Shown here in pieces: positions 8,363 to 16,309 of a DNA stretch of 64,000 bases. Source of the stretch: Armatimonadota bacterium (lineage in GTDB: Bacteria; Armatimonadota; UBA5829; DTLH01); assembly GCA_029551395.1 (NCBI GenBank), contig JAKPFN010000123.1, forward strand, positions 62,001-126,000, in the 5' to 3' direction. The translations under genes and the position numbers were made by a program. Every line of letters starts with the position of its first letter. Position 1 is the stretch's first letter. The notes beneath the pieces were generated by a model. That model was given only the letters and a program-made list of their open reading frames with translations. It had not been told where the DNA came from and ran no database searches.

Positions 8363-9746
8363 GGTCAGGGTCGGTTGCAGCAATTTCTGTACCAAGGCCG
8401 AATTCCCTGATCTTGTTGCGGAGCGTTTTCCGATCTATTCCAAGGATGGAGGCCGCACGTGTCTGATTGTTCCCGCAGTGTTTGAGGATGCGCGCTACGT
8501 GCTCTTTCTCTACTTCCTGAAGAGTTTTAAGCTCTGTCGCCGGTGCAGTCGCGGTCGGCTTGGGAGTATTTAATAAACCATCGCTCAAAAGCAAATGCTG
8601 AGGCAGGATCATCCTGCCCTGACAAAGAATAACAGCCCGCTCTATGCAGTTTTCCAACTCTCTGATGTTTCCAGGCCAGGAGTACTGCTGAAGCATATCC
8701 ATGCCTTCTGGTGAGATGCCTTCGATCTTCTTGCCAGTGTCCCGGTTGCATTTGTTGATGAAATGGTGTACAAGCTCAGGAATATCCACTGTACGGTCTC
8801 TGAGTGGAGGCAGATTGATCGTCACCACGTTCGGCCTGTAGTATAAATCTTCGCGGAATGCTTTCTCAGCGATTGCTTCCTTCAGGTTACGGTTAGTGGC
8901 GGCAATTACGCGGACATCGACAGACAGTGTTTCACTTCCGCCGACACGCTCAAACTGCTTTTCCTGGAGGACTCTGAGCAGTTTCACCTGGGTAGCCGGT
9001 GTCGTATCACCGATTTCGTCAAGAAACAGCGTACCGCCATCAGCAAGTTCGAACCGGCCTAATCTTCGGGCAATAGCTCCTGTGAACGCGCCTTTTTCAT
9101 GCCCGAACAACTCGCTTTCAAGCAGAGACTCAGGAAGCGCGGCGCAGCTAACCTTTACGAACGGACCTTTTGCCCTGGGGCTTTGATAGTGGATAGAACG
9201 AGCAAGATATTCTTTGCCGGTACCGGTTTCTCCGAGGATAAGCACCGAAGCACTACTGTCGGCTACTTTAGCGGCCAGAACATAGGCTTGCTGGGCTTCC
9301 GGGCTGAGACCAATGACGTTATCAAAGCCAAACTGAGCGATTAACTCGCTTCTGAGGTATTTATTTTCATCTATCAACCGGCTGCGCTCTGCAGCACGTT
9401 CTGCGATAATCTGGACTTCATCGAGGTCGAAAGGCTTGGTTATATAGTCATACGCTCCGAGCTTCATAGCCTCAAGAGCGCTGTCCATTGAAGCATATCC
9501 GGTGATAATCAGCACAGGAAGATCAGGTTTTGACTCTTTGAGGGAGCGAAGAAGCTCCAATCCATCGCAACCGGGAAGGCTGAGGTCAAGGATGACTAGA
9601 TCTAGTTCTTCTGACAGCGCGGACTGGAGTCCGGCCTTGCCATTGTCCTGCTGGCAGACCTGATAACCCAAACCTTCGAATAAGTCAGCCAGCACTGATC
9701 GAATCGCTTCTTCATCATCCACTACCAATATTCGCTTCCTGCTCAA
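8352..9746 (-). CDS. NtrC-family sigma-54-dependent response regulator
   Basis: A 464-residue activator: receiver domain (about 4-118; Asp in LVILDLSLPG), AAA+ domain (about 140-375; Walker A GETGTGKEYLA, GAFTGA loop in GHEKGAFTGA, Walker B GTLFLDEIGD) and a Fis-type helix-turn-helix at the C terminus (ARILKHCGNNQTRAASILGI, DRKTLRNKI). The GAFTGA loop is the part that contacts sigma-54, so this protein should open -24/-12 promoters. It lies in the operon that ends with rpoN and immediately precedes the flagellar operon carrying such a promoter; the natural inference is that it is the flagellar master activator. It starts ATG 9746, 9 bases after the hybrid kinase gene. Confidence 0.95.
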   Translation of the reverse strand: MSRKRILVVDDEEAIRSVLADLFEGLGYQVCQQDNGKAGLQSALSEELDLVILDLSLPGCDGLELLRSLKESKPDLPVLIITGYASMDSALEAMKLGAYDYITKPFDLDEVQIIAERAAERSRLIDENKYLRSELIAQFGFDNVIGLSPEAQQAYVLAAKVADSSASVLILGETGTGKEYLARSIHYQSPRAKGPFVKVSCAALPESLLESELFGHEKGAFTGAIARRLGRFELADGGTLFLDEIGDTTPATQVKLLRVLQEKQFERVGGSETLSVDVRVIAATNRNLKEAIAEKAFREDLYYRPNVVTINLPPLRDRTVDIPELVHHFINKCNRDTGKKIEGISPEGMDMLQQYSWPGNIRELENCIERAVILCQGRMILPQHLLLSDGLLNTPKPTATAPATELKTLQEVEKEHVARILKHCGNNQTRAASILGIDRKTLRNKIREFGLGTEIAATDPDHEK

Positions 9747-9755
9747 GACAAGCTC

Positions 9756-11354
9756 CTACCTTTCAGCAATCCTCCCCAAAGCTTCAGAAACCACAGATGA
9801 CAGATCTTCCAACCGAACAGGTTTTGATAGTACCATATCTACCACTGATCCCTCAAGCTCGTTTTCATCCAAGACTGTTCCCCAGCCGGTAAGCAGCACT
9901 ACAGGAGTTTCAGGCTGAATACCTTTAATCTCTCTTGCTACCTGCCAGCCGGACATTTCAGGCATTCCAAGGTCAGTGAAAACCAGGTCGAACTGATCCT
10001 CTCGGAACTGCTCCAGAGCCTCCGGCCCACTGCGGGCAACGCATACAGCGTGACCACATTCCGAAAGCATCTCGACCAGCACATCTGCGAACATTTCCTC
10101 ATCATCGACTACGAGGATCTTTGCGCGCAGATCAGATTCCTGCTCTCGAACAGGCTCAGGAGTGTCCGCTAACTCCAATCCGTCAGCTTTTGGCAGATAA
10201 ATAGTAACTATCGACCCATTCCCAAGTTCGCTGTCTACAGCAATCTTTCCTCCGTGACGTTTGATGATACCATAGGCAACGCTCATTCCAAGCCCGGTAC
10301 CTTCGACACCTTTTGTCGTAAAGAACGGATCAAAAATACGGCTGCAGACATCATCGCTCATTCCAACGCCTGTATCAGCTACGCGAACCCAGCTAAAATC
10401 GTCTGAACAGCCTGTCCTTACATTGATTGATCCGCCATCCGGCATAGACTGCACCGCATTCAGCAGCACGTTTGTCAGTACTTCCCTGATTTCCGGAGCG
10501 TTGGCCATTGCAGGCGCATGATCAGTTTCTACATTGACCTCTATGCTGTAACCACGCGCATGGGATGTATTCTCCCAGGTTGGCTTCATCATTTCGACGA
10601 CTTCTGATGCTACGCAGGCAAGATCAAGCGCTGATTTAGGTTCCTGGAGAGTAGTTTTAGTAAACTCTCGTATTCTGCGAACTGTTTCTGCGGCATCCAA
10701 CGCAGCTTTTTCTGCAGCTTCCAGCTTGGCTCTTGCAAAATCATCCTTTTGAACCCGTAGAAGCAATTGGATATTACCCAGGATTATGCCCAGGGTGTTG
10801 TTGAAGTCGTGCGCAACTCCGCTTGCGATCTCACCTATGGCCCGAAGCTTTTCTGACTGCACAAGCTGTTCCTGGGCTTCCCGAAGTTCCTTGTAAGCCT
10901 GACTGACCGCTGCTTCCAACTCCCGGCGTCTGGTTATATCGCTGTAGATTTCGACCCTGCCAATGCAGTTTCGGTCTGCATTGTATAAAGGAGCGCTGTA
11001 TCTGTGCACTACACGATTCTCTGGACCTGAAACTTCGAGAGCATCGTCTAAGACTTCTTCAGGATGATCTTTCAGCCAGTTACAACTCGATTCATAAGCA
11101 TCAGTGTCTTTAAATCTGTGCTTTAGATGGTCTTTGACAACCTGACCGTGATCAAGGCCCAATATATTTTCAAGATCAACGCCCAGGATTTTAGACAGAT
11201 TGGCATCCGTCGAAATGATGCGCTGGTCTGTATCAATAACAAGCACGCCACGAAGGCTTGCCCCCGGAGGAAGTTGAAACGAAGGCGCTTCGGATGATGC
11301 TTCAATATCATGAATCAATGTATTGGCTATCTGTATAGTATCGTCTAAACTCAA
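9756..11354 (-). CDS. PAS-containing hybrid sensor histidine kinase
   Basis: A 532-residue soluble hybrid kinase. Domains in order: PAS (about 30-140; LRGVLVIDTDQRIISTDANL with a FYSDITRRRELE-type junction), HisKA (about 160-225; H box GEIASGVAHDFNNTLG), HATPase (about 270-385; N box NAVQSMPDGG, G boxes VADTGVGMSDD and GTGLGMSVAYG) and a C-terminal receiver (about 413-525; Asp in LVFTDLGMPEMSG, Lys in LSKPVRLED). No membrane segment, so it senses a cytoplasmic cue through PAS. First gene of the five-gene kinase/activator/kinase/receiver/rpoN set, with 9 bases to the activator. A plausible source of phosphate for the activator; partner choice is inferred. Confidence 0.93.
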   Translation of the reverse strand: MSLDDTIQIANTLIHDIEASSEAPSFQLPPGASLRGVLVIDTDQRIISTDANLSKILGVDLENILGLDHGQVVKDHLKHRFKDTDAYESSCNWLKDHPEEVLDDALEVSGPENRVVHRYSAPLYNADRNCIGRVEIYSDITRRRELEAAVSQAYKELREAQEQLVQSEKLRAIGEIASGVAHDFNNTLGIILGNIQLLLRVQKDDFARAKLEAAEKAALDAAETVRRIREFTKTTLQEPKSALDLACVASEVVEMMKPTWENTSHARGYSIEVNVETDHAPAMANAPEIREVLTNVLLNAVQSMPDGGSINVRTGCSDDFSWVRVADTGVGMSDDVCSRIFDPFFTTKGVEGTGLGMSVAYGIIKRHGGKIAVDSELGNGSIVTIYLPKADGLELADTPEPVREQESDLRAKILVVDDEEMFADVLVEMLSECGHAVCVARSGPEALEQFREDQFDLVFTDLGMPEMSGWQVAREIKGIQPETPVVLLTGWGTVLDENELEGSVVDMVLSKPVRLEDLSSVVSEALGRIAER

Positions 11355-11424
11355 AGTCTTAACCGAAGAAGTCCAACAGGATGAATATTTGTTTCTGATG
11401 CAGTTTCTATGCCTGTTCTCCTGA

Positions 11425-11461
11425 CATCAATAATCTTGCTTGCTTACGGCTGAGTTGTCAA
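11425..11461 (-). promoter_or_regulatory. Possible sigma-70 promoter for the sensor kinase/rpoN operon
   Basis: On the minus strand a perfect TTGACA (11461-11456) is followed 17-20 bases later by weak -10 candidates (CAAGAT or GATTAT). It lies in the gap between fabF and the hybrid kinase gene, in the right direction for the latter. The -35 is convincing, the -10 is not. Confidence 0.35.
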
Positions 11462-11492
11462 GAGGAAAGACAGGCCATTTGGGGTCTGTGAG

Positions 11493-11517
11493 GTAAAAAT
11501 AAGGCTCATCTGCCTTT
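11493..11517 (-). terminator. Weak terminator after the ketosynthase gene
   Basis: On the minus strand AAGGC-AGATGA-GCCTT is followed directly by ATTTTTA. The stem is only 5 base pairs and touches the stop codon of the gene, so efficiency is doubtful. Confidence 0.4.
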
Positions 11518-12775
11518 ATTCATAGCTTCCCAATACCACACAGGCGTTTATTCCGCCGAAGCCGAATGAGTTTGAGAGGATTCTGTTTATTCGTTTTTCT
11601 CGGCCAACAAGCGGAACATAGTCAAGATCGCACTCTGGGTCTGGGTGTTCCAGATTTATTGTTGGCGGAATGAAGTTGTTTTCCATAGCAAGGATGCTAA
11701 TTGCTGCCTCGATCGTTCCGACAGCACCTAAGGAATGGCCATGCAGCGGCTTGGTTCCGCTGATTGGGACTCTATCAGCATATTCTCCAAAGACAGAACG
11801 TATTGCCATAGTCTCTGTTTTATCGTTAAGAGGAGTCGAAGAACCGTGGGCATTGATGTAATCGATCTCTGTTGGTGATACTCCGGCATCATCAAGTGCG
11901 ATGGACATTGCCCTAGCAGCATATTGGCCTTCTGGATGCGGAGCAGTCATGTGATAGGCGTCATTGGTAAGACCGTAGCCAAGGATTTCAGCATATATGC
12001 GCGCGCCGCGTCTTACAGCATGTTCCAGGTCTTCAACTACCAAAACAGCAGCACCTTCACCCATTACAAAGCCGTCTCTCAGCTTATCGAACGGCCGGCA
12101 GGCTTTTTCGGGTTCATCATTACAACAAGACATCGCTCTGATGATGGCAAACGCTCCAAAACACAATTGAGCTAGTGGGGCTTCGGCTCCACCGGCTATT
12201 ACTACATCAGCATCTCCACGTCTGATGAATGACAATGCCTCTCCCAATGCTATTGTTCCAGATGCGCAGCTATTGGAATTGGCTGTAACAGGCCCTGTCA
12301 GCCCATACTCGATTGCTATGTTGCAACTTGCTGAACCGCAAAAGACGGAAACAGCAACGCTTGGGTCTACGCTTCTAACCCCGGATTCACGATAGACTCC
12401 ATATTGCTCCTCAGCAAATGCAATACCACCCAAAGCCGAACCCATAGTCACGCCTGTACGAGAGCGATCAACCTTTTCCATATCGAGACCTGAATCGTCC
12501 ACCGCCAACCGTGCTGCTACGACAGAAAACTGAGCAAAACGGTCTAGCCGCTTTGACCTTTTTGCATCCAGATAATCTGAGGCATCAAAACCTGTAACTT
12601 CAGCGGCAACATGGGATCGGAAAGGAGAGCAATCGAACAGAGTCGGCCTGCTGATAGGCGATCTACCAGCCAGCACTCCCTGCCAAAGCGCTTCTTTTCC
12701 AATTCCAATGGGTGTAACTGCACCAATTCCTGTTATGACTGCGCGGCGCGCTGCTCTATCCATGTTTTCATCCAC
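11516..12775 (-). CDS. FabF-like beta-ketoacyl synthase (possibly type II PKS-related)
   Basis: A 419-residue condensing enzyme that would join an acyl chain to malonyl-ACP with loss of CO2. The N terminus AVITGIGAVTPIGIG, active-site Cys in NSNSCASGTIALG (about residue 170), and the two histidines in NAHGSSTPLND and HGHSLGAVGTIEA give the Cys-His-His triad of elongating synthases. The Cys context SNSCASG differs from the TACATG of housekeeping FabF. No acpP, fabD, fabG or fabH is nearby; instead the gene overlaps a polyketide-cyclase-like gene by 43 bases. This context suggests a specialised synthase for a secondary metabolite or lipid rather than bulk fatty acid synthesis, which is inference. 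The ATG start at 12775 could alternatively be the Met at residue 5. Confidence 0.88.
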   Translation of the reverse strand: MDENMDRAARRAVITGIGAVTPIGIGKEALWQGVLAGRSPISRPTLFDCSPFRSHVAAEVTGFDASDYLDAKRSKRLDRFAQFSVVAARLAVDDSGLDMEKVDRSRTGVTMGSALGGIAFAEEQYGVYRESGVRSVDPSVAVSVFCGSASCNIAIEYGLTGPVTANSNSCASGTIALGEALSFIRRGDADVVIAGGAEAPLAQLCFGAFAIIRAMSCCNDEPEKACRPFDKLRDGFVMGEGAAVLVVEDLEHAVRRGARIYAEILGYGLTNDAYHMTAPHPEGQYAARAMSIALDDAGVSPTEIDYINAHGSSTPLNDKTETMAIRSVFGEYADRVPISGTKPLHGHSLGAVGTIEAAISILAMENNFIPPTINLEHPDPECDLDYVPLVGREKRINRILSNSFGFGGINACVVLGSYE

Positions 12776-13188
12776 CTGAGTGTCTCATCAGCCACATGCT
12801 CAACGAATATCCGGCTGGTGATGAATTTGCCGATACACGAACTGACCAGGGGAACTTTGAGCCTGTCGAACTCATGCAAAATACGGACTTCTGTTCCATC
12901 TTGGCAAGGATCAATCATCCAAACTACTTCCATACCTCTTGTCAGTCCCCCGATGTGACGGAAGTAAATTCTGCGCTCCAAAGGATCGAAATTAGCGAGG
13001 GAAAGCCATTTCACAGGTATCCCAGACCTCCGCGCAGCCATTTCATAAATCTGCCAGAAGCCCTGTCCACCTACATGATCAACCCATCTGTAGTGCGGTA
13101 GGATTTTAGGCCAAGCCAGTAGATTAGCTGCCGTAGTGTATACAGTATCCGGGTCTGCAGAAATCCTGATAGTATTGACGGTATGCAT
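12733..13188 (-). CDS. SRPBCC-superfamily protein, polyketide cyclase/aromatase-like
   Basis: A 151-residue START/Bet-v1-like protein. The pattern is that of aromatase/cyclase SRPBCC proteins: N-terminal strand HTVNTIRISADPDTVYTTA, then LAWPKILPHYRWVDHV, and the later strands RRIYFRHIGGLTRGMEVVW with TEVRILHEF. Members bind hydrophobic molecules and in polyketide pathways guide cyclisation or aromatisation. I start at ATG 13188; the longer open frame to 13344 runs into a repeat-rich spacer and has no domain match. The gene overlaps the following ketosynthase by 43 bases, implying tight co-expression and a shared substrate. The exact reaction cannot be read from sequence. Confidence 0.8.
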   Translation of the reverse strand: MHTVNTIRISADPDTVYTTAANLLAWPKILPHYRWVDHVGGQGFWQIYEMAARRSGIPVKWLSLANFDPLERRIYFRHIGGLTRGMEVVWMIDPCQDGTEVRILHEFDRLKVPLVSSCIGKFITSRIFVEHVADETLRWMKTWIEQRAAQS

Positions 13189-13550
13189 AAAGTAACAACT
13201 AATTTCACTTTGGTTCAAAAAAATCAGGCTCGCCTGCTTTGTTCCCTTTGCTGAAAGAGTTAAAACAGTTAATTGCAACGTTGACTCGGGTGAGTTTATA
13301 AAAATGACTGCACTCGGGCTTACACTCGGGCTAAATCCATACACTCGGGCTAAATTTGCAATTTAGCACGGAAGAATAATCAAGGGATTTGTAATCCCGG
13401 TCATCGATGTTTCAGATGATGATCCGGGATCACAGATCGCTCAGCAATATGTCCGGGAGGGATTGCAAATCCCTCCCGAGAGTGGGAGTGGAGAGTGGTT
13501 TCTCCCAAGTAGAGGTTTCCTTCCCAGGCAATCCAAGCATTTAATGTTAA
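13189..13550. repeat. Gene-free spacer packed with direct repeats and palindromes
   Basis: No gene found. The 16-base sequence TACACTCGGGCTAAAT occurs at 13321-13336 and again at 13340-13355, with a third partial copy CACTCGGGCT at 13311-13320 and a fourth weaker one near 13284. A hairpin GCTAAAT/ATTTAGC follows, then AGGGATT-tgt-AATCCC near 13383-13400 and the 11-bp stem at 13454-13478. These look like REP-type palindromic units separating two minus-strand transcripts. Confidence 0.7.
13454..13478 (-). terminator. 11-bp palindrome, possible terminator for the coiled-coil gene
   Basis: CGGGAGGGATT-gca-AATCCCTCCCG forms a perfect 11-bp stem with a 3-base loop, 73 bases beyond the stop of the gene at 13551. 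No T-run follows on the minus strand, so it may be a REP-like element or processing hairpin rather than an intrinsic terminator. Confidence 0.5.
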
Positions 13551-14384
13551 TCAATCTCGTGCCAATGTGGCTGCTGTTAGAATGGCAAAACCAATCGCTC
13601 CCTGTTTTGGCAGTTTTTCAAGACTTCTAGCCATCTGGGCTGTAGTCTCATTTGTGGCTTCCAGACTCTCAGACATTCCAGCTAACTGCTGCCGCATGCC
13701 CTCCAGCGAATCGTTCGTGGATTCCAGCCTGGCATTGGTTGTTTGAAGACTCTCATTCATTTGAGGCAATACAGCCAACTGAGACTGCATTCCCTGCAAA
13801 TCCGTCCGCATCAATTCCAACTGAGAACTCATATTCTCGATATTGCCAGTCATCATAGCAAGCTGGGTATTAGTGCTCTCTAGCAGGCTCTGCATTCCAC
13901 CTAAATCTCCAGACAAGCGGCCCAGTCCTTGATTAGTAGCAACTAACTGCGTGCGCATATCTGGAAGTGCATTCAATGCTACCCTCATCTCACTTAGCGA
14001 GGTTCTCATTGCTGCAAGCTGAGTCTGCATAACATCCAGGCGCTCTGTCGTAACTGCAAGACTGCTATTTGTCTGATCCAGTTTATTGTTGGTAACTGCC
14101 AATTTATCATTGACTTCTGGAAGCACTTCGAGCGTGGTCAACTTTGTTTCGACCTGAGCCAGCCGTCTGTTTGTTTCCTCAAGTCCGGCCAGCCTTTCGG
14201 TAACAGCATCCAGTTGTTGATTCAATTTGGGGAGGGATTGAACACTGGTAGACATCTCATGGATTTCACCAGTCATTACAGTCAGCAATACTAAAGCATA
14301 AATGACTGCTGATACTGCCAGAGCTGCTCCAATAACCAAGGGAATTATCCACCATACTACACCTTTATCATTAAGCCTGATCAT
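13551..14384 (-). CDS. Membrane-anchored coiled-coil protein of unknown function
   Basis: Not recognised as a named family. The 277-residue protein has one N-terminal transmembrane helix (about 8-32, VVWWIIPLVIGAALAVSAV...) and then a continuous coiled coil from about 40 to 260. The coil is built of recurring units with LP followed by an Asn/Arg-containing heptad (LPKLNQQL, LPEVNDKL, LPDMRTQL, LPQMNESL) and LxxTNxxL/LxxMxxQL spacers, giving a leucine/methionine/asparagine-rich periodicity. The tail (QGAIGFAILTAATLARD) is hydrophobic again. It is the last gene of a tight four-gene operon, 5 bases after the U32-type gene. A scaffold or envelope-spanning role for that operon's product or enzymes is possible but speculative. 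Confidence 0.75.
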   Translation of the reverse strand: MIRLNDKGVVWWIIPLVIGAALAVSAVIYALVLLTVMTGEIHEMSTSVQSLPKLNQQLDAVTERLAGLEETNRRLAQVETKLTTLEVLPEVNDKLAVTNNKLDQTNSSLAVTTERLDVMQTQLAAMRTSLSEMRVALNALPDMRTQLVATNQGLGRLSGDLGGMQSLLESTNTQLAMMTGNIENMSSQLELMRTDLQGMQSQLAVLPQMNESLQTTNARLESTNDSLEGMRQQLAGMSESLEATNETTAQMARSLEKLPKQGAIGFAILTAATLARD

Positions 14385-14389
14385 CTAAT

Positions 14390-15616
14390 TCACCATCTCC
14401 TCCACATTCCGCCGGAAGACAACTCATTCAGTAATTTCAGTGCCAGATCGATGCAGCGCTGACTATAGTTGGAATCGATACGCAGCGCTGATTCCATATA
14501 TTTGTAGCAATGCCTGCAATCCGCACAGTCCAGGTTTGTGCAAGATGAAGTTATAAACTTATCCATGAATCCATCCAGTGCTCGGTTGTCGATGTAGAGA
14601 TAGGGTTCCCCTTCATACCTGTATATCATCCCCTGTAACTTTGCCAACTCTTTCCAAGGCAGAAGTTTTTGAGGATTTACGTGCCATGGACGAACAAACT
14701 CCCAAAACTCCCATATTGGCCTTCGTTTGGGTTGATTGCTGCTTTTCGATTCTTTGTAGCCGTAGCACTGCACCAGGTCGAGTAGGTTACCATCAAAGCG
14801 CCTTTCATGATAAGCGCGCACTCTTCTGAGCATTGTTTGGGTAGGCGCATCCCGCTCCAATATTTTGAAGGAGGTATATCCTATCGACTCGTAATAATGC
14901 AGGTCTTCGGGTCTTATCCAAGGCGATTTGATGTAGTTTACGGGGTCTCGCAGCTTTTCCACCAGGCATCTTAACAGGCAATAATCTATGTGAAAACCTT
15001 TGGAGCCAGTCTGGGAGGCATGCGAAAGTCCTACATTGTGATATAACCTGATCGGGCATTCAAGAAGGCAGTTGCTGTTAGCTATCAGTTGCAAATCGCA
15101 TTGAACCGACTTTCGGATTGCTTCCAACCGCTTGAAATCTCTATTGACAGCCATTGCTTGAAGAGTGATGCAATCCGCACCCAACCGTTCGTAAAACTGC
15201 GCTTTTCTAGGAGTATCTACACCCGCAAAAACGCCGATTTTGACCTTGAAATGAGGATATCTGGACTTTACCAACTCTAAGAGATACGGAACCGATACCG
15301 TAAGCCAATCTACATTTATCTCAGACAACCAGTCCAGCAGAAGCCGGATGGACTTCTGCATTGTCGCTGTGAATTCCTGATTACCCATGCAAGCAGTATT
15401 CGCCAGGTAGTTGAACTCCAGGCCGCTTTCATGTGTCTTCTTAACATGTTCAGTCAGCCTGCACTGGGATGTGGGCGCTATCATATAACTTGCTCTGCCG
15501 CCGCCTATGGCATCTCTTGGCAGCTTACCGAACAGGTCAACAGCACCGTACGGAGCTACCAAGCCCGGCAGGTCATCATCAAAGTTAGTGGCAATGCTAA
15601 AACCCATTTCAACCAC
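14390..15616 (-). CDS. U32-family (UbiU/UbiV-like) iron-sulfur protein
   Basis: A 408-residue protein of the family called peptidase U32. It has the TIM-barrel-like pattern of that group (YLLELVKSRYPHFKVKIGVFAG, RLGADCITLQAM) and the conserved segment ANSNCLLECPIRLYHN followed by DYCLLRC, which supplies four cysteines of the kind that hold a [4Fe-4S] cluster in UbiU and UbiV. A second group, CTNLDCADCRHC (C-x4-C-x2-C-x2-C), sits near the C terminus at about residues 375-387 and is unusual. Characterised relatives act in oxygen-independent hydroxylation or RNA modification rather than proteolysis. It overlaps the methyltransferase gene by 8 bases. The substrate is unknown; context with radical SAM and ketosynthase genes points to a biosynthetic role. 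Confidence 0.8.
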   Translation of the reverse strand: MVEMGFSIATNFDDDLPGLVAPYGAVDLFGKLPRDAIGGGRASYMIAPTSQCRLTEHVKKTHESGLEFNYLANTACMGNQEFTATMQKSIRLLLDWLSEINVDWLTVSVPYLLELVKSRYPHFKVKIGVFAGVDTPRKAQFYERLGADCITLQAMAVNRDFKRLEAIRKSVQCDLQLIANSNCLLECPIRLYHNVGLSHASQTGSKGFHIDYCLLRCLVEKLRDPVNYIKSPWIRPEDLHYYESIGYTSFKILERDAPTQTMLRRVRAYHERRFDGNLLDLVQCYGYKESKSSNQPKRRPIWEFWEFVRPWHVNPQKLLPWKELAKLQGMIYRYEGEPYLYIDNRALDGFMDKFITSSCTNLDCADCRHCYKYMESALRIDSNYSQRCIDLALKLLNELSSGGMWRRW

Positions 15617-16304
15617 CTCTATCCCAAACCAATGCCATCCGGCAGAAGGGATGATTATAGATATTGCTATTCCCTATTCCAGCTTGTGAGGCCAATTCCA
15701 GCAACTCACTGGGGATATAAGCTTTTCTAAACGATACTGGCCCGTCATGATGGCTTATCCGTCCGAATATTAACCTGCTTAAGATTAAAATACCTATCCA
15801 GCAGATATCGCTCCGGATCAAATCTACAAATACCATCCTGTGACGTGTTACTCTGGCAGCTTCTTCAAGTGCAATCACCACATCACCTGGCTTCAGATGG
15901 TGCAGGAACGTTGAAGAGATTACCAGATCAAAGCTCTGATCGTTAAAAGGGAGCGATCTGGCATCTGCCTGGAAAAACCTGATATTCTCATTAGCCTCCG
16001 AGCGGCTGCTTGCGATATCGATTACCCTTGGGTTGACATCTATCCCAACAAAATCTACTTTCAAGGCTTTTTCCCTTGCACAGTCAGCCAGCATGCGCAG
16101 CACCTCCCCTCCTCCACACGCCACATCGAGAATCGTATGAAAACGGTTCATCACAGGCAGGATATGAGGCCGGATTGCTGCCATTCCGCCAAGCCACCGG
16201 TTGACTATCTCCAGGTCAGAAAGAGAACGCTCCAACTCAGCTCGGGAAATATCCGGCTGATCCATCAATTCTTCATAATGAACACGCTTGCGAAGAATCA
16301 ACAT
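15609..16304 (-). CDS. Class I SAM-dependent methyltransferase
   Basis: A 231-residue Rossmann-type methyltransferase. The SAM-binding motif I is ILDVACGGGEVLRML (about 53-67), followed by VDFVGIDVNPRVIDIA, motif III-like FFQADARSLPFNDQSFDLVIS and SSTFLHHLKPGDVV. An N-terminal helical stretch (YEELMDQPDISRAELERSLSDLEIVNRWLGG) is characteristic of methyltransferases found beside ketosynthases and radical SAM enzymes. The C-terminal part has a hydrophobic stretch (about 165-185) that may associate with membrane. Genes abut on both sides: 5 bases after the radical SAM gene and an 8-base overlap with the U32 gene. Methyl acceptor unknown. Confidence 0.87.
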   Translation of the reverse strand: MLILRKRVHYEELMDQPDISRAELERSLSDLEIVNRWLGGMAAIRPHILPVMNRFHTILDVACGGGEVLRMLADCAREKALKVDFVGIDVNPRVIDIASSRSEANENIRFFQADARSLPFNDQSFDLVISSTFLHHLKPGDVVIALEEAARVTRHRMVFVDLIRSDICWIGILILSRLIFGRISHHDGPVSFRKAYIPSELLELASQAGIGNSNIYNHPFCRMALVWDRGG

Positions 16305-16309
16305 CGGCC

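Noticed and set aside
7820-8410. Plus-strand open frame of 196 codons
   Set aside because: Antisense to the sensor kinase whose motifs are clear.
14390-15616. Collagenase-like protease activity for the U32 protein
   Set aside because: The four cysteine pattern is that of iron-sulfur UbiU/UbiV-like members; peptidase is a historical family name.
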